A DNA stretch of 64,000 bases, taken from Liquorilactobacillus ghanensis DSM 18630 (GTDB taxonomy: Bacteria; Bacillota; Bacilli; Lactobacillales; Lactobacillaceae). Shown here piece after piece: positions 34,658 to 43,673 of the stretch. The position numbers were made by a program, and so were the translations under genes. Where the stretch lies: the NCBI RefSeq assembly GCF_001435235.1, contig NZ_AZGB01000003.1, forward strand, positions 83,236 to 147,235. Reading direction: 5' to 3'. The notes under the pieces are model-generated. The model was given only the letters and a program-made list of their open reading frames with translations. It searched no databases and was not told the DNA's origin. How positions within the stretch are numbered: position 1 is the stretch's first letter; every line of letters starts with the position of its first letter.

Positions 34658-35464
34658 ATGAAGTTTAAAGTGGCATTAGCTCAAGTTGAATCATTTACAG
34701 ATGAGGAAGAGAATTTGACAACGGCAGCCAAAATGGCAAAAAAAGCTAAAAAGACTGGGGCACAATTGTTGGTTTTCCCAGAGCTTTTTATGAGTTCTTT
34801 ACCACCGGATGCCGATTTGACCCAAACTCAGCGACATGTTGAAAGTTTGCATGGACCCTTTGTCAGTGCGATGCGGGAATTAGCTGATCAATGGCAGCTA
34901 TGGCTGGTTTTCGGTTTTCGCGAACAGAATACTCAAGCAACTGATTCGCGCGTCAGAAATACGGTGGTGGTAGTTGATGACGCTGGGGAAATTCAGGGAG
35001 TTTACCATAAAACACATTTGTATGATGCTTTTGGAGCCCAAGAATCACAAACGGTAGCCCCGGGTGATCAGCTGTTTGAACCAATTGCGACACCTTTTGG
35101 TCGAATCGGGTTGTTTGTCTGTTATGAGTTGAGATTCCCAGAAATTGCTCGTTATCAAGCTTTGCATGGAGCGGATTTGATCATTGTTCCGGCTGCGTGG
35201 TATCAAGGCAAATTAAAGCGCCAGCATTGGCAAACCCTGACGACAGCACGTGCTTTGGAAAATACCGTTTTTGTAGCAGCCTGTGATCAGCCGGCAGCGA
35301 ATAAATGTATTGGCCGTAGCTTGGTAGTTGATCCGGCAGGAGTCGTCTTAGATCAGGCCGGTGAAAAAGACGAATTATTGGTGGTAACTATTGATCGCGA
35401 ACGAATTAGTCAAGTACGCCAGATATTACCGACAGCTGATCAACGGCGAACTGAGTTATATTAA
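34658..35464 (+). CDS. Carbon-nitrogen hydrolase (nitrilase superfamily)
   Basis: This is a 268-residue amidase-type enzyme with the complete Glu-Lys-Cys triad: E42 in FPELF, K118 in YHKTHLYD and C155 in VCYELRFPE. The four-layer alpha-beta fold of Nit/omega-amidase proteins fits the length. Likely substrates are omega-amides such as 2-oxoglutaramate or deaminated glutathione, by family knowledge only. The ATG at 34658 follows GAGGTG. The frame is open 57 bases upstream without a better site. It stands alone between terminators. Confidence 0.9.
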   Translation: MKFKVALAQVESFTDEEENLTTAAKMAKKAKKTGAQLLVFPELFMSSLPPDADLTQTQRHVESLHGPFVSAMRELADQWQLWLVFGFREQNTQATDSRVRNTVVVVDDAGEIQGVYHKTHLYDAFGAQESQTVAPGDQLFEPIATPFGRIGLFVCYELRFPEIARYQALHGADLIIVPAAWYQGKLKRQHWQTLTTARALENTVFVAACDQPAANKCIGRSLVVDPAGVVLDQAGEKDELLVVTIDRERISQVRQILPTADQRRTELY

Positions 35465-35724
35465 TTGGCACATATAATAGGTAGAAATTAATTTTGTTTA
35501 ATGGTTGTTATTTGGTAATTTGAAATCACTTTCTTTATTGCTTTTTGAGAGTTCAGATAATGAGTCTGTATTTATTGAGATTGGGTTTTTCAGCAATATC
35601 AGTAAGTACAGGCTTATGATTTTTGGTGATAAGCTTCTATATTACTATGGAATGGTTATAACTAGCCGTTTCGAAATGACATTTCATGTAAAATTAGCTA
35701 AATACACAATAATATTATCAACGT
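35465..35724. other. Intergenic region
   Basis: The stretch from 35465 to the terminator at 35725 is AT-rich. Short open frames here have no convincing ribosome site or recognisable content. Confidence 0.4.
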
Positions 35725-35767
35725 AAAAAAATCATAACCATCTATTTAGCAATGGCTATGATTTTTT
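35725..35767. terminator. Bidirectional terminator
   Basis: AAAAAATCATAACCA pairs with TGGCTATGATTTTTT (one A/C mismatch), with A and T runs at both ends. It serves the convergent hydrolase and IIC genes. Confidence 0.85.
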
Positions 35768-35792
35768 GTTTGAAAACCAAGTTAAGCTTAGT

Positions 35793-37175
35793 TTAAATGT
35801 TTTTGAATTCTTTTTTAGCCGTTTTGGCATTCCGATTTGGGTCAACAACGGGAGCTTTTTGTTTGGAGAATACAGTAGCAATGAATGGGAAAACAAAAAT
35901 TGCTGTAGTCGCGATCATCAATGGGTATTTTCCTATCTTTGCACAAAGACCTAAAATTATTCCAATAACTAGGAAGTCACTATCTGAGAAATAAGTTGAA
36001 CTGAATCCTAAAGTGCCAAACAAACTTAGAGCTATTAATGGTAAGAAACTGGTAATGATGCCATTGATAAATGGTCCAATTAATGCACCTTTTTTGCCAC
36101 CAGTCGCATTACCAAAAATAGCTGCAATTCCACCACAAAAGAAATGTGTTACCAAACCAGGAATTACGACATTCATATGAAATGCGATTTGTAACAGCAT
36201 GGATAAGATTCCACCTGCTAAACTAGCCAAGAATCCAGCGATAATAGCATTGCTTGTGCCCTTAAATAACACTGCAAATGGATATCCTGGGACAGCGCTG
36301 GGAACAATTTTGTCGCTGAATCCCTTAAAGGCTGGTGATAATTCCTTTAACAAGATATTAACACCCATTACAAGAATCATTATTCCAGCAGAAAAATCAG
36401 CAGATTGTAATAATGCCCAAACATAAGGATTGGTCGAAGTAATTGTTCTGATGTATTGTGGGCCGGTTACGATCGTGACTAAATAAAACAAAATAGCCAT
36501 TACGATCATTACTGAAACATTGCTATCTTGTAAAAATGCAAGTCCCTTGGGAAATTTAATCTCATCAATTGATTTGGCATTCTTTTTAAATAATCCACCA
36601 ACTTTTGAAGACAGCCAGTAGCCGATCGTCCCAAAATGAGCGAAACTCATATCATCTCTGCCGGTGATTTTTTTCATCGCGGGATGAGCTATGGCAGGGA
36701 AGATGCATAAGATTGAGCCCAAGGCGATCGAACCAAATAAAATTGTTTCCCAAAAGTTCATCCCTGACAAAATCATTGCCGGAGTTACACAGCATGCCAT
36801 ATAGAATGCATGATCACTTGAAAGAAAGATGTATTTATATTTGGTAAATCTTGCAATAACAATATTCAAGATCAGGGCAATAACAAAGATAAAGGTTGCT
36901 TGTGAACCAAATTTTGCAATTGTAACAGCAATTGAAGCTTCGTTACTTGGAATTAAGCCATGCATATTAAAAGCTTTTTGGAATAATTTTCCAAAATTAC
37001 TAAGTGCTCCTGAAATCGTTGTTGCACCAACTAAAAGAATTATAAATCCTAAAAATGCATTTATGGTTCCGCTAATAATCTCGGTAAAAGATTTTTTAAG
37101 AGCTATTAACCCAACAAGGACAACAAGAGCAGCTATTATTGCTGGTTGACTAAAAAAGTCTATCAAAAACCCCAT
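35793..37175 (-). CDS. PTS ascorbate-type permease, EIIC (UlaA-like)
   Basis: This is an integral membrane permease of 460 residues with about 11 helices, resembling the EIIC of the L-ascorbate/galactitol phosphotransferase group. Shared features with E. coli UlaA include the KKSFTEIISGTINAFLGF segment near 28-45 and a late GGKKGALIGPFINGI segment. IIC alone cannot transport and phosphorylate without IIA and IIB, and neither is adjacent. On the minus strand AAGGGGGG precedes the ATG. The gene lies 32 bases behind a truncated aldolase remnant, so this is probably the survivor of a larger sugar operon, perhaps no longer functional. Confidence 0.82.
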   Translation of the reverse strand: MGFLIDFFSQPAIIAALVVLVGLIALKKSFTEIISGTINAFLGFIILLVGATTISGALSNFGKLFQKAFNMHGLIPSNEASIAVTIAKFGSQATFIFVIALILNIVIARFTKYKYIFLSSDHAFYMACCVTPAMILSGMNFWETILFGSIALGSILCIFPAIAHPAMKKITGRDDMSFAHFGTIGYWLSSKVGGLFKKNAKSIDEIKFPKGLAFLQDSNVSVMIVMAILFYLVTIVTGPQYIRTITSTNPYVWALLQSADFSAGIMILVMGVNILLKELSPAFKGFSDKIVPSAVPGYPFAVLFKGTSNAIIAGFLASLAGGILSMLLQIAFHMNVVIPGLVTHFFCGGIAAIFGNATGGKKGALIGPFINGIITSFLPLIALSLFGTLGFSSTYFSDSDFLVIGIILGLCAKIGKYPLMIATTAIFVFPFIATVFSKQKAPVVDPNRNAKTAKKEFKNI

Positions 37176-37207
37176 ATTATGTTCCCCCCTTAGAGAATTT
37201 TTGCTGT

Positions 37208-37450
37208 TTAAGCTTTTTGACTAGAGCCAAATACGCGTAATCTTTGTCTGATTTCTTTTTCGACTAATTCTTTCTCCCAAATGCTGACATCAGAAATAAA
37301 TAGTTGCTTGTTACTGCTTTCTTTTTCAAGTTTTTCTTTTACGGCAAGGGCAACCCGGTGTACCATTTCTGAATAATAATTTATCTTACAAATACCATTT
37401 TCGACTGATTTTCGATATTCTTCGTCAGCTAAACATTCTGACAAAACGAT
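37208..37450 (-). pseudogene. Class II aldolase remnant (C-terminal fragment)
   Basis: Only about the last 70 residues of a class II fructose-bisphosphate/tagatose-bisphosphate-type aldolase remain. The segment ENGICKINYYSEM matches the family's phosphate-binding strand and the helix after it. The catalytic and zinc-binding N-terminal three quarters are gone. Similarity ends abruptly near 37444, where a DeoR-type fragment begins on the opposite strand. It would have been co-transcribed with the UlaA-like gene 32 bases downstream. Confidence 0.72.
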
Positions 37451-37619
37451 GTTATTAGTGGATGATTCAAAATTTAATAAGCATCAAATATATTTGAGTG
37501 CTCCAATGAAAAAAATAGACTACATCGTAAGCAATCAAAAGTTGCCGCAAGCAATTCAAAACAGCGTATTAACAAATGATATCAATACGGACATGAAGGC
37601 AGTTCGATCTTCATTTTAA
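37449..37619 (+). pseudogene. DeoR-family regulator remnant (C-terminal fragment)
   Basis: A frame of 56 codons from 37449 encodes LLVDDSKF followed by KKIDYIVSNQKLP, which looks like the end of a DeoR-family sensor domain (ADSSKF, then IDxxITD). No helix-turn-helix part exists on either side. It begins within a few bases of the broken end of the aldolase fragment on the other strand. Confidence 0.6.
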
Positions 37620-37664
37620 TAATGCGATTATATAATGAGTCGAAGCCTAAAAAATAATAGGGGG

Positions 37665-37694
37665 ACATAAAAAACCAGCGCTTTCAAACGCTGG
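37665..37694 (-). terminator. Terminator of the following minus-strand gene
   Basis: CCAGCG (37675-37680) pairs with CGCTGG (37689-37694), with an A run on the plus-strand left side that gives T residues on the minus strand. Confidence 0.65.
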
Positions 37695-37775
37695 CAAAAT
37701 AAATAAGAGCTTGTAAAATAAATATTAAAAAAATTATTTGATGAATGATTTTTATTCCACTATTATACTCAAATG

Positions 37776-38081
37776 TTAAGTATGTAGTTGTTTGAAAGTT
37801 TCATCTAATAAATCCTCTAACCGTTCCAAAGTCTGCAAGGTAGGGCGCGAGTCCAGCAAAAACCGCAGTTGGTAAATGAAGATGTCATAAAATTCACCTA
37901 ATTGATCGCGATCAATTATATTGGTTTCAACAGTAAGTCTGCGCAGCCATGACAAATCTTCATTGATGGTTTGGGATAGAAGAAGATAATCTACATGATG
38001 GTGATTAACAAATTCAATATCCTGCCGAATTCGTGCTGCAAGGTTTTGCAGTGGATCACCCTTTTGAAAATGATTTGTCAT
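37776..38081 (-). CDS. Small uncharacterised protein
   Basis: This is a 101-residue soluble protein that I do not recognise. It looks all-helical: several amphipathic stretches, a NHHHVDYLLL segment near 28-37 and no membrane segment or signal peptide. The ATG at 38081 is supported by GGAGG 9 bases upstream. The frame extends 33 bases further without a site. A terminator follows, so it appears to be a real single-gene unit. Confidence 0.6.
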   Translation of the reverse strand: MTNHFQKGDPLQNLAARIRQDIEFVNHHHVDYLLLSQTINEDLSWLRRLTVETNIIDRDQLGEFYDIFIYQLRFLLDSRPTLQTLERLEDLLDETFKQLHT

Positions 38082-38440
38082 CTTTTGACACCTCCAGTGG
38101 ATATATTTTATCACGTTTAATCCACTTTGGGTGAAAAAAAGTATTGAAAATCTAAAATCTTATGCTGTGCATGAATTACGCAAAAGTAATTATAGTAGCA
38201 GATATAAAACAGAATTATAATGACGATGGCAAATTTAATTGAAAATTTCAAGCTCAGGCAATAATTGTATATAATCTTTTAAATGCTTTAAAAATGAATA
38301 CGGGTAAAAAAGTGAACGTAATAAAAATACAATTACCAATGAAAGCTGATAATAAAAATTGAAGCTGGGTGAAACGCTTTAATCACGTGAAAATTTAAGC
38401 TGAAATATGCTAAAATAGTTTACAAGGGGGTCAAATGTCA
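38082..38440. other. Intergenic region without recognised gene
   Basis: About 360 AT-rich bases separate two small divergent genes. TAAAAT at 38411-38416 may be a -10 for the plus-strand gene. I see nothing else. Confidence 0.35.
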
Positions 38441-38683
38441 ATGGGTAAGTATGAATTTATTATTAATTTAATAGATTATGATTTATTTACAGATTCTAAC
38501 CAGCGTCAAGTATTAAAGAAGAATCGGTTGACGCAACAACAAACAGAGTATCGTTTGCCCGCTAAGGATTTTATTGAATTATTGGATGAGCTTAATCGTT
38601 ATCATCGCAGCCGAAATCAGCAGACTTTTTGGAAGATGATCGAGAAAAAGTATCTGAATTTGGGAAATCAAATTATCAGATGA
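38441..38683 (+). CDS. Small uncharacterised protein
   Basis: This is an 80-residue, charged protein with no signal peptide or membrane helix, and I do not recognise it. The start is either ATG 38441, with AAGGGGG 10 bases upstream, or ATG 38435, with only 4 bases of spacing; I prefer 38441. It lies just upstream of the autolysin regulatory region but is not obviously co-transcribed with it. Confidence 0.55.
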   Translation: MGKYEFIINLIDYDLFTDSNQRQVLKKNRLTQQQTEYRLPAKDFIELLDELNRYHRSRNQQTFWKMIEKKYLNLGNQIIR

Positions 38684-38707
38684 TCAGATGATCAGGTGAC
38701 CATTTAT

Positions 38708-38724
38708 ATTACAACTTAGTTACA
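38708..38724 (-). promoter_or_regulatory. WalR (YycF) box candidate
   Basis: On the minus strand, TGTAAC-N5-TGTAAT matches the WalR consensus TGTWAH-N5-TGTWAH in both halves. It lies about 100 bases upstream of a peptidoglycan hydrolase gene, a typical WalRK target. Confidence 0.55.
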
Positions 38725-38776
38725 TCATACTCAATTTGAACTATTATCGAACTACATATGTTAAATTTAACTTAAG

Positions 38777-38796
38777 ACTCAATTTTTAAATTGAGT
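38777..38796 (+). promoter_or_regulatory. Perfect palindrome upstream of the autolysin
   Basis: ACTCAATTT-TT-AAATTGAGT has 9-bp arms and a 2-base centre. A further copy of the half-site, ACTCAATTT, lies at 38729-38737. The palindrome sits just before the AGGAGG ribosome site, so it may be an operator or a 5' leader hairpin. Confidence 0.5.
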
Positions 38797-38824
38797 ATCC
38801 TAAATTAGGAGGCAGCTAATCATT

Positions 38825-41800
38825 ATGCAGGATTTTTACGAACGAAAAAACCGTTATAAAATGTATAAAGCAGGGAAATTCTGGACGGTTGGTTTGATCA
38901 CGACAATGTCACTATTCGTTGGATTGCAGATTAAACCAGTTCAAACCCTAGCAGCTGGAACCAAGGCTGCTTCAAGTAGTCAAGACTCAAGTGAAAGTAA
39001 TTCAGCTAATAATAGTAGTTTAAAAATTACGACAGCAGCGGCAGATAAAGCCAGCTCAGCAACCAGCTCATCGGTAGCAGCAGACAGTGAAACTTCAAGC
39101 AGTGAGCAGCAAGTTTCGAACAGTTCTAGTTCTAATGCTGAAACTGCGACTAGTCAAGCTGACAAAACAAGTACAGCAGTAACCAAAGCAGCAGATGTTA
39201 AGACTGCTGACAGTAGTTCGGCAGCGGATAGCAGCTCAACAGCGACTAAGACTGCGGATAGTACAACGGCATCAAGTACAACAGTAGCTGAAACAGTAAG
39301 TTCAGCAGCTAGCTCTAGCTCAACCAATGCTGACAGCAGTTCATCAGCTGCAACCGATGCATCATCAACAAGTACAGCGCCTGCTAAAGCGGCAAGTTCA
39401 GCATCGACCAGCAGCTCGGATTCAACTAAAGTTGCTGATAGTAGCAGTTCGACAGTTGCTAAAACTACAGATAGTACAACAGCACCAAGTACAAGTGCAG
39501 CTGACAGTAGCTCAACTGCGGCAACTGATCCGACTGCAGAAAGCAGTAGTACAGCAACTAAAGCAGCAGATAGCACAACGGCATCAAGCACAAGTGCAAC
39601 TGACAGTAGCTCAACTAAAGCAGCTGATAGTTCAACGTCAAGTACAACGGCCGCTAATAGCAGTTCAACTGACCAACCGGCAATAAGTACAATGTCGGCT
39701 GATACACCAGCTGAGAGCGATTCGGCTTCGACTAAGGCTGATGAAAGTAGCAGCTCAACTTCGACCAAAGCAACTGATAGTTCGACAGCATCAAGTACAA
39801 GTGCGGCAGACAGCAGTTCGACCAAAGCGGCAGATAGTAGCTCAGCTTCGACCAAAGCAGCTGATAGTTCGACAACAGCTAAAGCAGCAAGCAGTTCAAG
39901 TACAGCTGCAACTAATACAACCGTCAAAACAACTGTATTAAGTGCAACAACGGCTAAAACTACAGCAGCAACAAGCAGCAGTTCAACTACGGCAACAACG
40001 ACAACTGATCCAACTGCTGAATTACAAGCAGCAATTGCAAAAATTGAGCAGGAAAACTCAGCTGAATATAGCAGCAAAGTTTCGAATTTCTTAAATGGGA
40101 TTATTGAAGGCGCAATTGAAAGCTGGACGAAATATAAGATTTTGCCATCATTGACAGCAGCCCAAGCTATTTTAGAAAGTGGCTGGGGTACTTCATCATT
40201 GGCTAGCAACTATCATAATTTATTCGGAATTAAAGCTGACAGTTCTTGGACAGGCAAGTCCGTAATGTTTCCAACATCAGAATATTATAGTGGCTCTTAC
40301 CATACGGTCTATGCTGCTTTCCGCGCTTACGATAACAATAATGAAAGCATTGTTGATCATGCAGAATTTTTGTTGGATAATTCACGTTACAGTAATTTGA
40401 TTGGTCAGACAAATGCTAATACAGCTACTCAATTGATTTCACAAGATGGCTATGCAACTGATCCTAATTATAGTTCAAGCTTGATGTCAATAATTAACGA
40501 GTATGGTTTGACAGCATGGGATAGTCTGGCCTTTAAGTATACCGGAACCGATATTGATTTGAATGATAGTACCGGTGATAATACTGGCGGTTCATCGACT
40601 TCAAATGGCGGAACCACATATTATACGGTTAAATCCGGTGATACTTTGACTAAAATCGCTGTAAATTACAGTACAACAGTTCCAAAGATCGTTTCGTTAA
40701 ATAATATCAGCAATCCGAACGTAATTTATGTTGGTCAAGTTTTGAAGGTATTGGGAAGCACCAGTTCCAGCAGCAGCAGTTCAAATAGTTCAACTACGGC
40801 AACAACTTACACAGTTAAATCTGGTGACACGCTGTCTGGCATTGCTACCACGCATGCAACGACGGTCAACAATATCGTTACGCTGAATAATATCAGCAAC
40901 CCGAACGTGATTTACGTTGGTCAGGTCTTGAAATTAAGCCAAGCAGCAGCGAGTGGTACTGCAAGTACTGGTTCGAGCAGCAGCTCAACGGCAGCAACAT
41001 ATACGGTCAAGTCGGGCGATACTTTGTACGGCATTGCTACCACACATAGCACAACGGTAGCAAATATTGTTTCCTTGAATAATCTCAGCAATCCAAATTT
41101 GATTTATGTTGGTCAGGTTTTGAAATTAAGTCAAGCAACAGCGAGTGGTACTGCAAGTACTGGTTCGAGCAGCAGCTCAACGGCAGCAACTTACACAGTC
41201 AAGTCGGGTGACACCCTGTACGGGATTGCTACCGATCATGGAACAACGGTAGCAAATATTGTTTCCTTGAATAATCTCAGCAATCCGAACGTAATTTATG
41301 TTGGACAAGTGCTGAAATTAAGCCAGGCAGCAACCAGTGGTACCGCCAGCACCGGTTCAAGCAGCACATCAAGTAGTGCGGCTAGCTATACGGTTAAATC
41401 CGGCGATACTTTGTACGGCATTGCCACCAGCCATGGAACAACGGTAGCAAATATCGTTTCCTTGAATAACCTTAGCAATCCGAACGTAATTTATGTTGGA
41501 CAAGTGCTGAAATTAAGCGGTGCAGCCAGCAGCACGGCAAGCACGAGTTCAAGCACAAACAGTACGTCAAGCAGTGCAGCCAGTTATACAGTTAAGTCCG
41601 GTGATACCTTATATGGGATCGCAGCAACTCATGGGACAACGGTAGCAAATATTGTTTCGCTGAATAAGATCAGTGATCCGGATGATATTTATGTTGGTCA
41701 AGTATTGAAATTAAACGGTACTGCTAGTCAGACAACAACGACCAGCACCAGCACAAAATCGACCAGTTCGACAGCTAACGGCAGCTATACTATCAAGTCC

Positions 41801-42112
41801 GGCGATACATTATCGGAGATTGCCAGCAAATACGGTCTAAGTGTCAGTCAATTAGCAGCTTTGAATAATATCAGCGATCCAAATGAGATTGTAGTTGGTC
41901 AGGTCTTGAAGTTGAGCGGCAGTACTTCATCCAGCAGCCAAACTTCGACTAAAACGACAACTCAAAGCAGCTCGGGCTCGTATACCATTAAATCTGGTGA
42001 TACCTTGTATGAAATTGCCAAGGATCATGGGATGACAGTTAGCCAATTGGCGGCTTTGAATAACATCAGCAATGCAAATCAGATTTATGTTGGTCAGACT
42101 TTAAAATTTTAA
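38825..42112 (+). CDS. Secreted LysM peptidoglycan hydrolase (GH73 glucosaminidase)
   Basis: This is a secreted cell-wall hydrolase of 1095 residues. A KxYKxGKxW-type signal (K12 to W20) and hydrophobic segment end near LAAG at about residue 45. A Ser/Thr/Ala-rich stretch (about 46-395) follows and is probably glycosylated. A GH73 N-acetylglucosaminidase domain (about 405-575; [13 protein letters not shown] carries the likely catalytic glutamate) comes next. Eight LysM repeats (from about 600 to the end) bind peptidoglycan. AGGAGG precedes the ATG. WalR-like and palindromic sites lie upstream. Family members act in cell separation. The long opposite-strand frame here is an artefact of the Ser codon bias. 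Confidence 0.93.
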   Translation: MQDFYERKNRYKMYKAGKFWTVGLITTMSLFVGLQIKPVQTLAAGTKAASSSQDSSESNSANNSSLKITTAAADKASSATSSSVAADSETSSSEQQVSNSSSSNAETATSQADKTSTAVTKAADVKTADSSSAADSSSTATKTADSTTASSTTVAETVSSAASSSSTNADSSSSAATDASSTSTAPAKAASSASTSSSDSTKVADSSSSTVAKTTDSTTAPSTSAADSSSTAATDPTAESSSTATKAADSTTASSTSATDSSSTKAADSSTSSTTAANSSSTDQPAISTMSADTPAESDSASTKADESSSSTSTKATDSSTASSTSAADSSSTKAADSSSASTKAADSSTTAKAASSSSTAATNTTVKTTVLSATTAKTTAATSSSSTTATTTTDPTAELQAAIAKIEQENSAEYSSKVSNFLNGIIEGAIESWTKYKILPSLTAAQAILESGWGTSSLASNYHNLFGIKADSSWTGKSVMFPTSEYYSGSYHTVYAAFRAYDNNNESIVDHAEFLLDNSRYSNLIGQTNANTATQLISQDGYATDPNYSSSLMSIINEYGLTAWDSLAFKYTGTDIDLNDSTGDNTGGSSTSNGGTTYYTVKSGDTLTKIAVNYSTTVPKIVSLNNISNPNVIYVGQVLKVLGSTSSSSSSSNSSTTATTYTVKSGDTLSGIATTHATTVNNIVTLNNISNPNVIYVGQVLKLSQAAASGTASTGSSSSSTAATYTVKSGDTLYGIATTHSTTVANIVSLNNLSNPNLIYVGQVLKLSQATASGTASTGSSSSSTAATYTVKSGDTLYGIATDHGTTVANIVSLNNLSNPNVIYVGQVLKLSQAATSGTASTGSSSTSSSAASYTVKSGDTLYGIATSHGTTVANIVSLNNLSNPNVIYVGQVLKLSGAASSTASTSSSTNSTSSSAASYTVKSGDTLYGIAATHGTTVANIVSLNKISDPDDIYVGQVLKLNGTASQTTTTSTSTKSTSSTANGSYTIKSGDTLSEIASKYGLSVSQLAALNNISDPNEIVVGQVLKLSGSTSSSSQTSTKTTTQSSSGSYTIKSGDTLYEIAKDHGMTVSQLAALNNISNANQIYVGQTLKF
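40618..42109 (+). repeat. Eight LysM repeats in the autolysin
   Basis: Eight LysM modules of about 44 residues share YTVKSGDTL and a [12 protein letters not shown] end, joined by Ser/Thr linkers. Modules 3 to 6 are nearly identical, including part of their linkers, which suggests recent duplication. The last two diverge ([12 protein letters not shown]). Confidence 0.9.
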
Positions 42113-42142
42113 TTTAGCTGTTTAACGAGAACTAACTAATAA

Positions 42143-42184
42143 GCGGGACTGTGACAAAGCAAATGTTTGTCATAGTCCCGTTTG
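42143..42184 (+). terminator. Terminator after the autolysin gene
   Basis: CGGGACTGTGACAAA (42144-42158) pairs with TTTGTCATAGTCCCG (42166-42180, one G:U). Only a few T residues follow. Confidence 0.7.
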
Positions 42185-42271
42185 CTATTAAATACTAAAC
42201 TTTAAAATTCCACTTTCTTGAAATAGAATAAATTATTTGGGTAAAAAAATAGGAAATTGGTTTTTTGTTAA

Positions 42272-42607
42272 TTAGATTCGTAGTTTTAGTAGTTGGAAAA
42301 AACTAATCAGCAGACCACTAGCAGCGTAAACTAATAAAGCTGGACTAGCATTAAGGATACCAAAAGGAATGGAGATTAGGCTGATGCAGAGAAGAAAAAG
42401 GCAAAGGCTGCGAAAAAAATAAGAATTAAATTGGTGACTTGTTAGCAGAAAAAGACCCGTTATGATTTGTGTCAGAGTTAACAAAATAATACTGGAAATC
42501 GTTGAAATATCAGTGATTGGCTTAATAAAATCAGTATGAAAAGCCGATAGCAAACCAATCCAGATCAAACTGGATAGGGTTAACCAGAAGCCGCTGAATC
42601 GTTGCAT
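42272..42607 (-). CDS. Small four-helix membrane protein
   Basis: This 111-residue protein consists almost entirely of four hydrophobic helices (about 5-22, 35-55, 65-83 and 88-107). I do not recognise a family. GAGGTG precedes the ATG at suitable spacing, which supports expression. It is convergent with the autolysin gene and divergent from the nuclease gene. Confidence 0.65.
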   Translation of the reverse strand: MQRFSGFWLTLSSLIWIGLLSAFHTDFIKPITDISTISSIILLTLTQIITGLFLLTSHQFNSYFFRSLCLFLLCISLISIPFGILNASPALLVYAASGLLISFFQLLKLRI

Positions 42608-42748
42608 AAAATCACCTCAATAAGTTGAATTTAAGTAACATTTTAGCAACCGATTATTAATATTTAATGAATTTTTGGTAAACTAAGTTTTACATTTTGT
42701 TGATCATGAGTACTTAATAAACGAAATATCTAAGTGAAGGAAGACAAG

Positions 42749-43603
42749 ATGAGTAAAAGAAAAAAACAACGAAAAACGCCGCAAATAACCGCTAGTTTGG
42801 CAGCTTTACTGATTTTAGCGGTTATTTGGCTGGTAGGCGGTACGGATTCGTTGCTTAAATCGTTTGCTGCTCAACCGCTGCAAACAGTCAATCAATTACT
42901 GCAACAATCGCCAAAACAACAGCAGTCGTCCCAACAGCCGGCTGAGAAGCTGCAGCAAAGCAATCTGGCACAGTTGACCTATGTTTCGGGTAAATCAGCT
43001 GTTGTGGAAGTAAATGGCGGTAAGAGCACGTTAAAGTCGTCTGATTGGCAGACGAATCAAGTCGAGTATCATAATCTTGACAGCCTTAACCGGACTTCCG
43101 GCGCGAATGTTGCTTATCTGGAACCACGTAATCTGGCTAATGACAGTTTACGGGTTCGACAATATGTGCAGCCAACGGGGTGGCATCAGAAGTTTTTAAA
43201 CCGGGAGCCGATTGTTAATCGCGGGCATTTGATTGCCTACTCGTTGTCTAAGGGAATTGCCCAAAATGGCAGCTATGATCCAACTCTTCCCAGCGGAGAT
43301 CAGAATAATCCCAAGAATTTATTCACGCAGACAGCCTTTGCCAATCAAAAGCTGCAGACGATCTATGAAGCAAAGGTTCGGGAAGCACTGCGTTCCGGTC
43401 AAAAGGTTATTTATGCTGCCCAGGCAATTTTTCGCAGTAATGAATTGATGGCGCGCGGAGTACGCCTACAGGCGATCTCACTTGACGGATCATTGAACTT
43501 TAATGTTTATATTTATAACGTACAGCCGGGCGTTGAATTTGATTATGCTACCGGTCGTTCAACGATCAACCGTCAGCTGCAGGTACCAGAGCCGACAAGA
43601 TGA
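42749..43603 (+). CDS. Membrane-anchored DNA/RNA non-specific endonuclease (EndA-like)
   Basis: This is a nuclease of 284 residues. A basic N-terminus and one transmembrane helix (about 14-33) anchor it outside the membrane. A Gln-rich linker (about 50-70) leads to the beta-beta-alpha metal nuclease domain. The active site reads NRGHL at 157-161, where the classical family motif is DRGH, and the general-base histidine is present. The later ASN-cluster region (QNNPKNLFTQTAFANQ) is conserved. EndA in Streptococcus pneumoniae degrades one strand during DNA uptake. The ATG at 42749 follows AAGGA. A sigma-factor gene is convergent. Confidence 0.85.
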   Translation: MSKRKKQRKTPQITASLAALLILAVIWLVGGTDSLLKSFAAQPLQTVNQLLQQSPKQQQSSQQPAEKLQQSNLAQLTYVSGKSAVVEVNGGKSTLKSSDWQTNQVEYHNLDSLNRTSGANVAYLEPRNLANDSLRVRQYVQPTGWHQKFLNREPIVNRGHLIAYSLSKGIAQNGSYDPTLPSGDQNNPKNLFTQTAFANQKLQTIYEAKVREALRSGQKVIYAAQAIFRSNELMARGVRLQAISLDGSLNFNVYIYNVQPGVEFDYATGRSTINRQLQVPEPTR

Positions 43604-43613
43604 GTCATAACAT

Positions 43614-43660
43614 ACAATAAGTGGCGCGGACAAGTTAGTCTGCGTCACTTATTGTGTTCT
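43614..43660. terminator. Hairpin between nuclease and sigma-factor genes
   Basis: An 18-bp stem (43614-43631 with 43638-43655), with G:U pairs only in its inner part, lies exactly between convergent genes. T runs are poor, so termination strength is uncertain. Confidence 0.6.
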
Positions 43661-43673
43661 TAACTGGTTTTAA

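Noticed and set aside
39154..40209. A 351-residue minus-strand frame opposite the autolysin
   Set aside because: It is a Val/Ala/Leu-rich artefact of the Ser/Thr/Ala codon bias in the autolysin linker.
40618..42109. Regular repeats that could suggest a CRISPR array or satellite
   Set aside because: They are in-frame LysM coding repeats of about 44 codons plus linkers, not short identical repeats with unique spacers.
42690..42735. Possible ComX-type (cin-box-like) promoter before the nuclease gene
   Set aside because: ACGAAATA only loosely resembles TACGAATA, with an insertion. I could not support it without a motif comparison.
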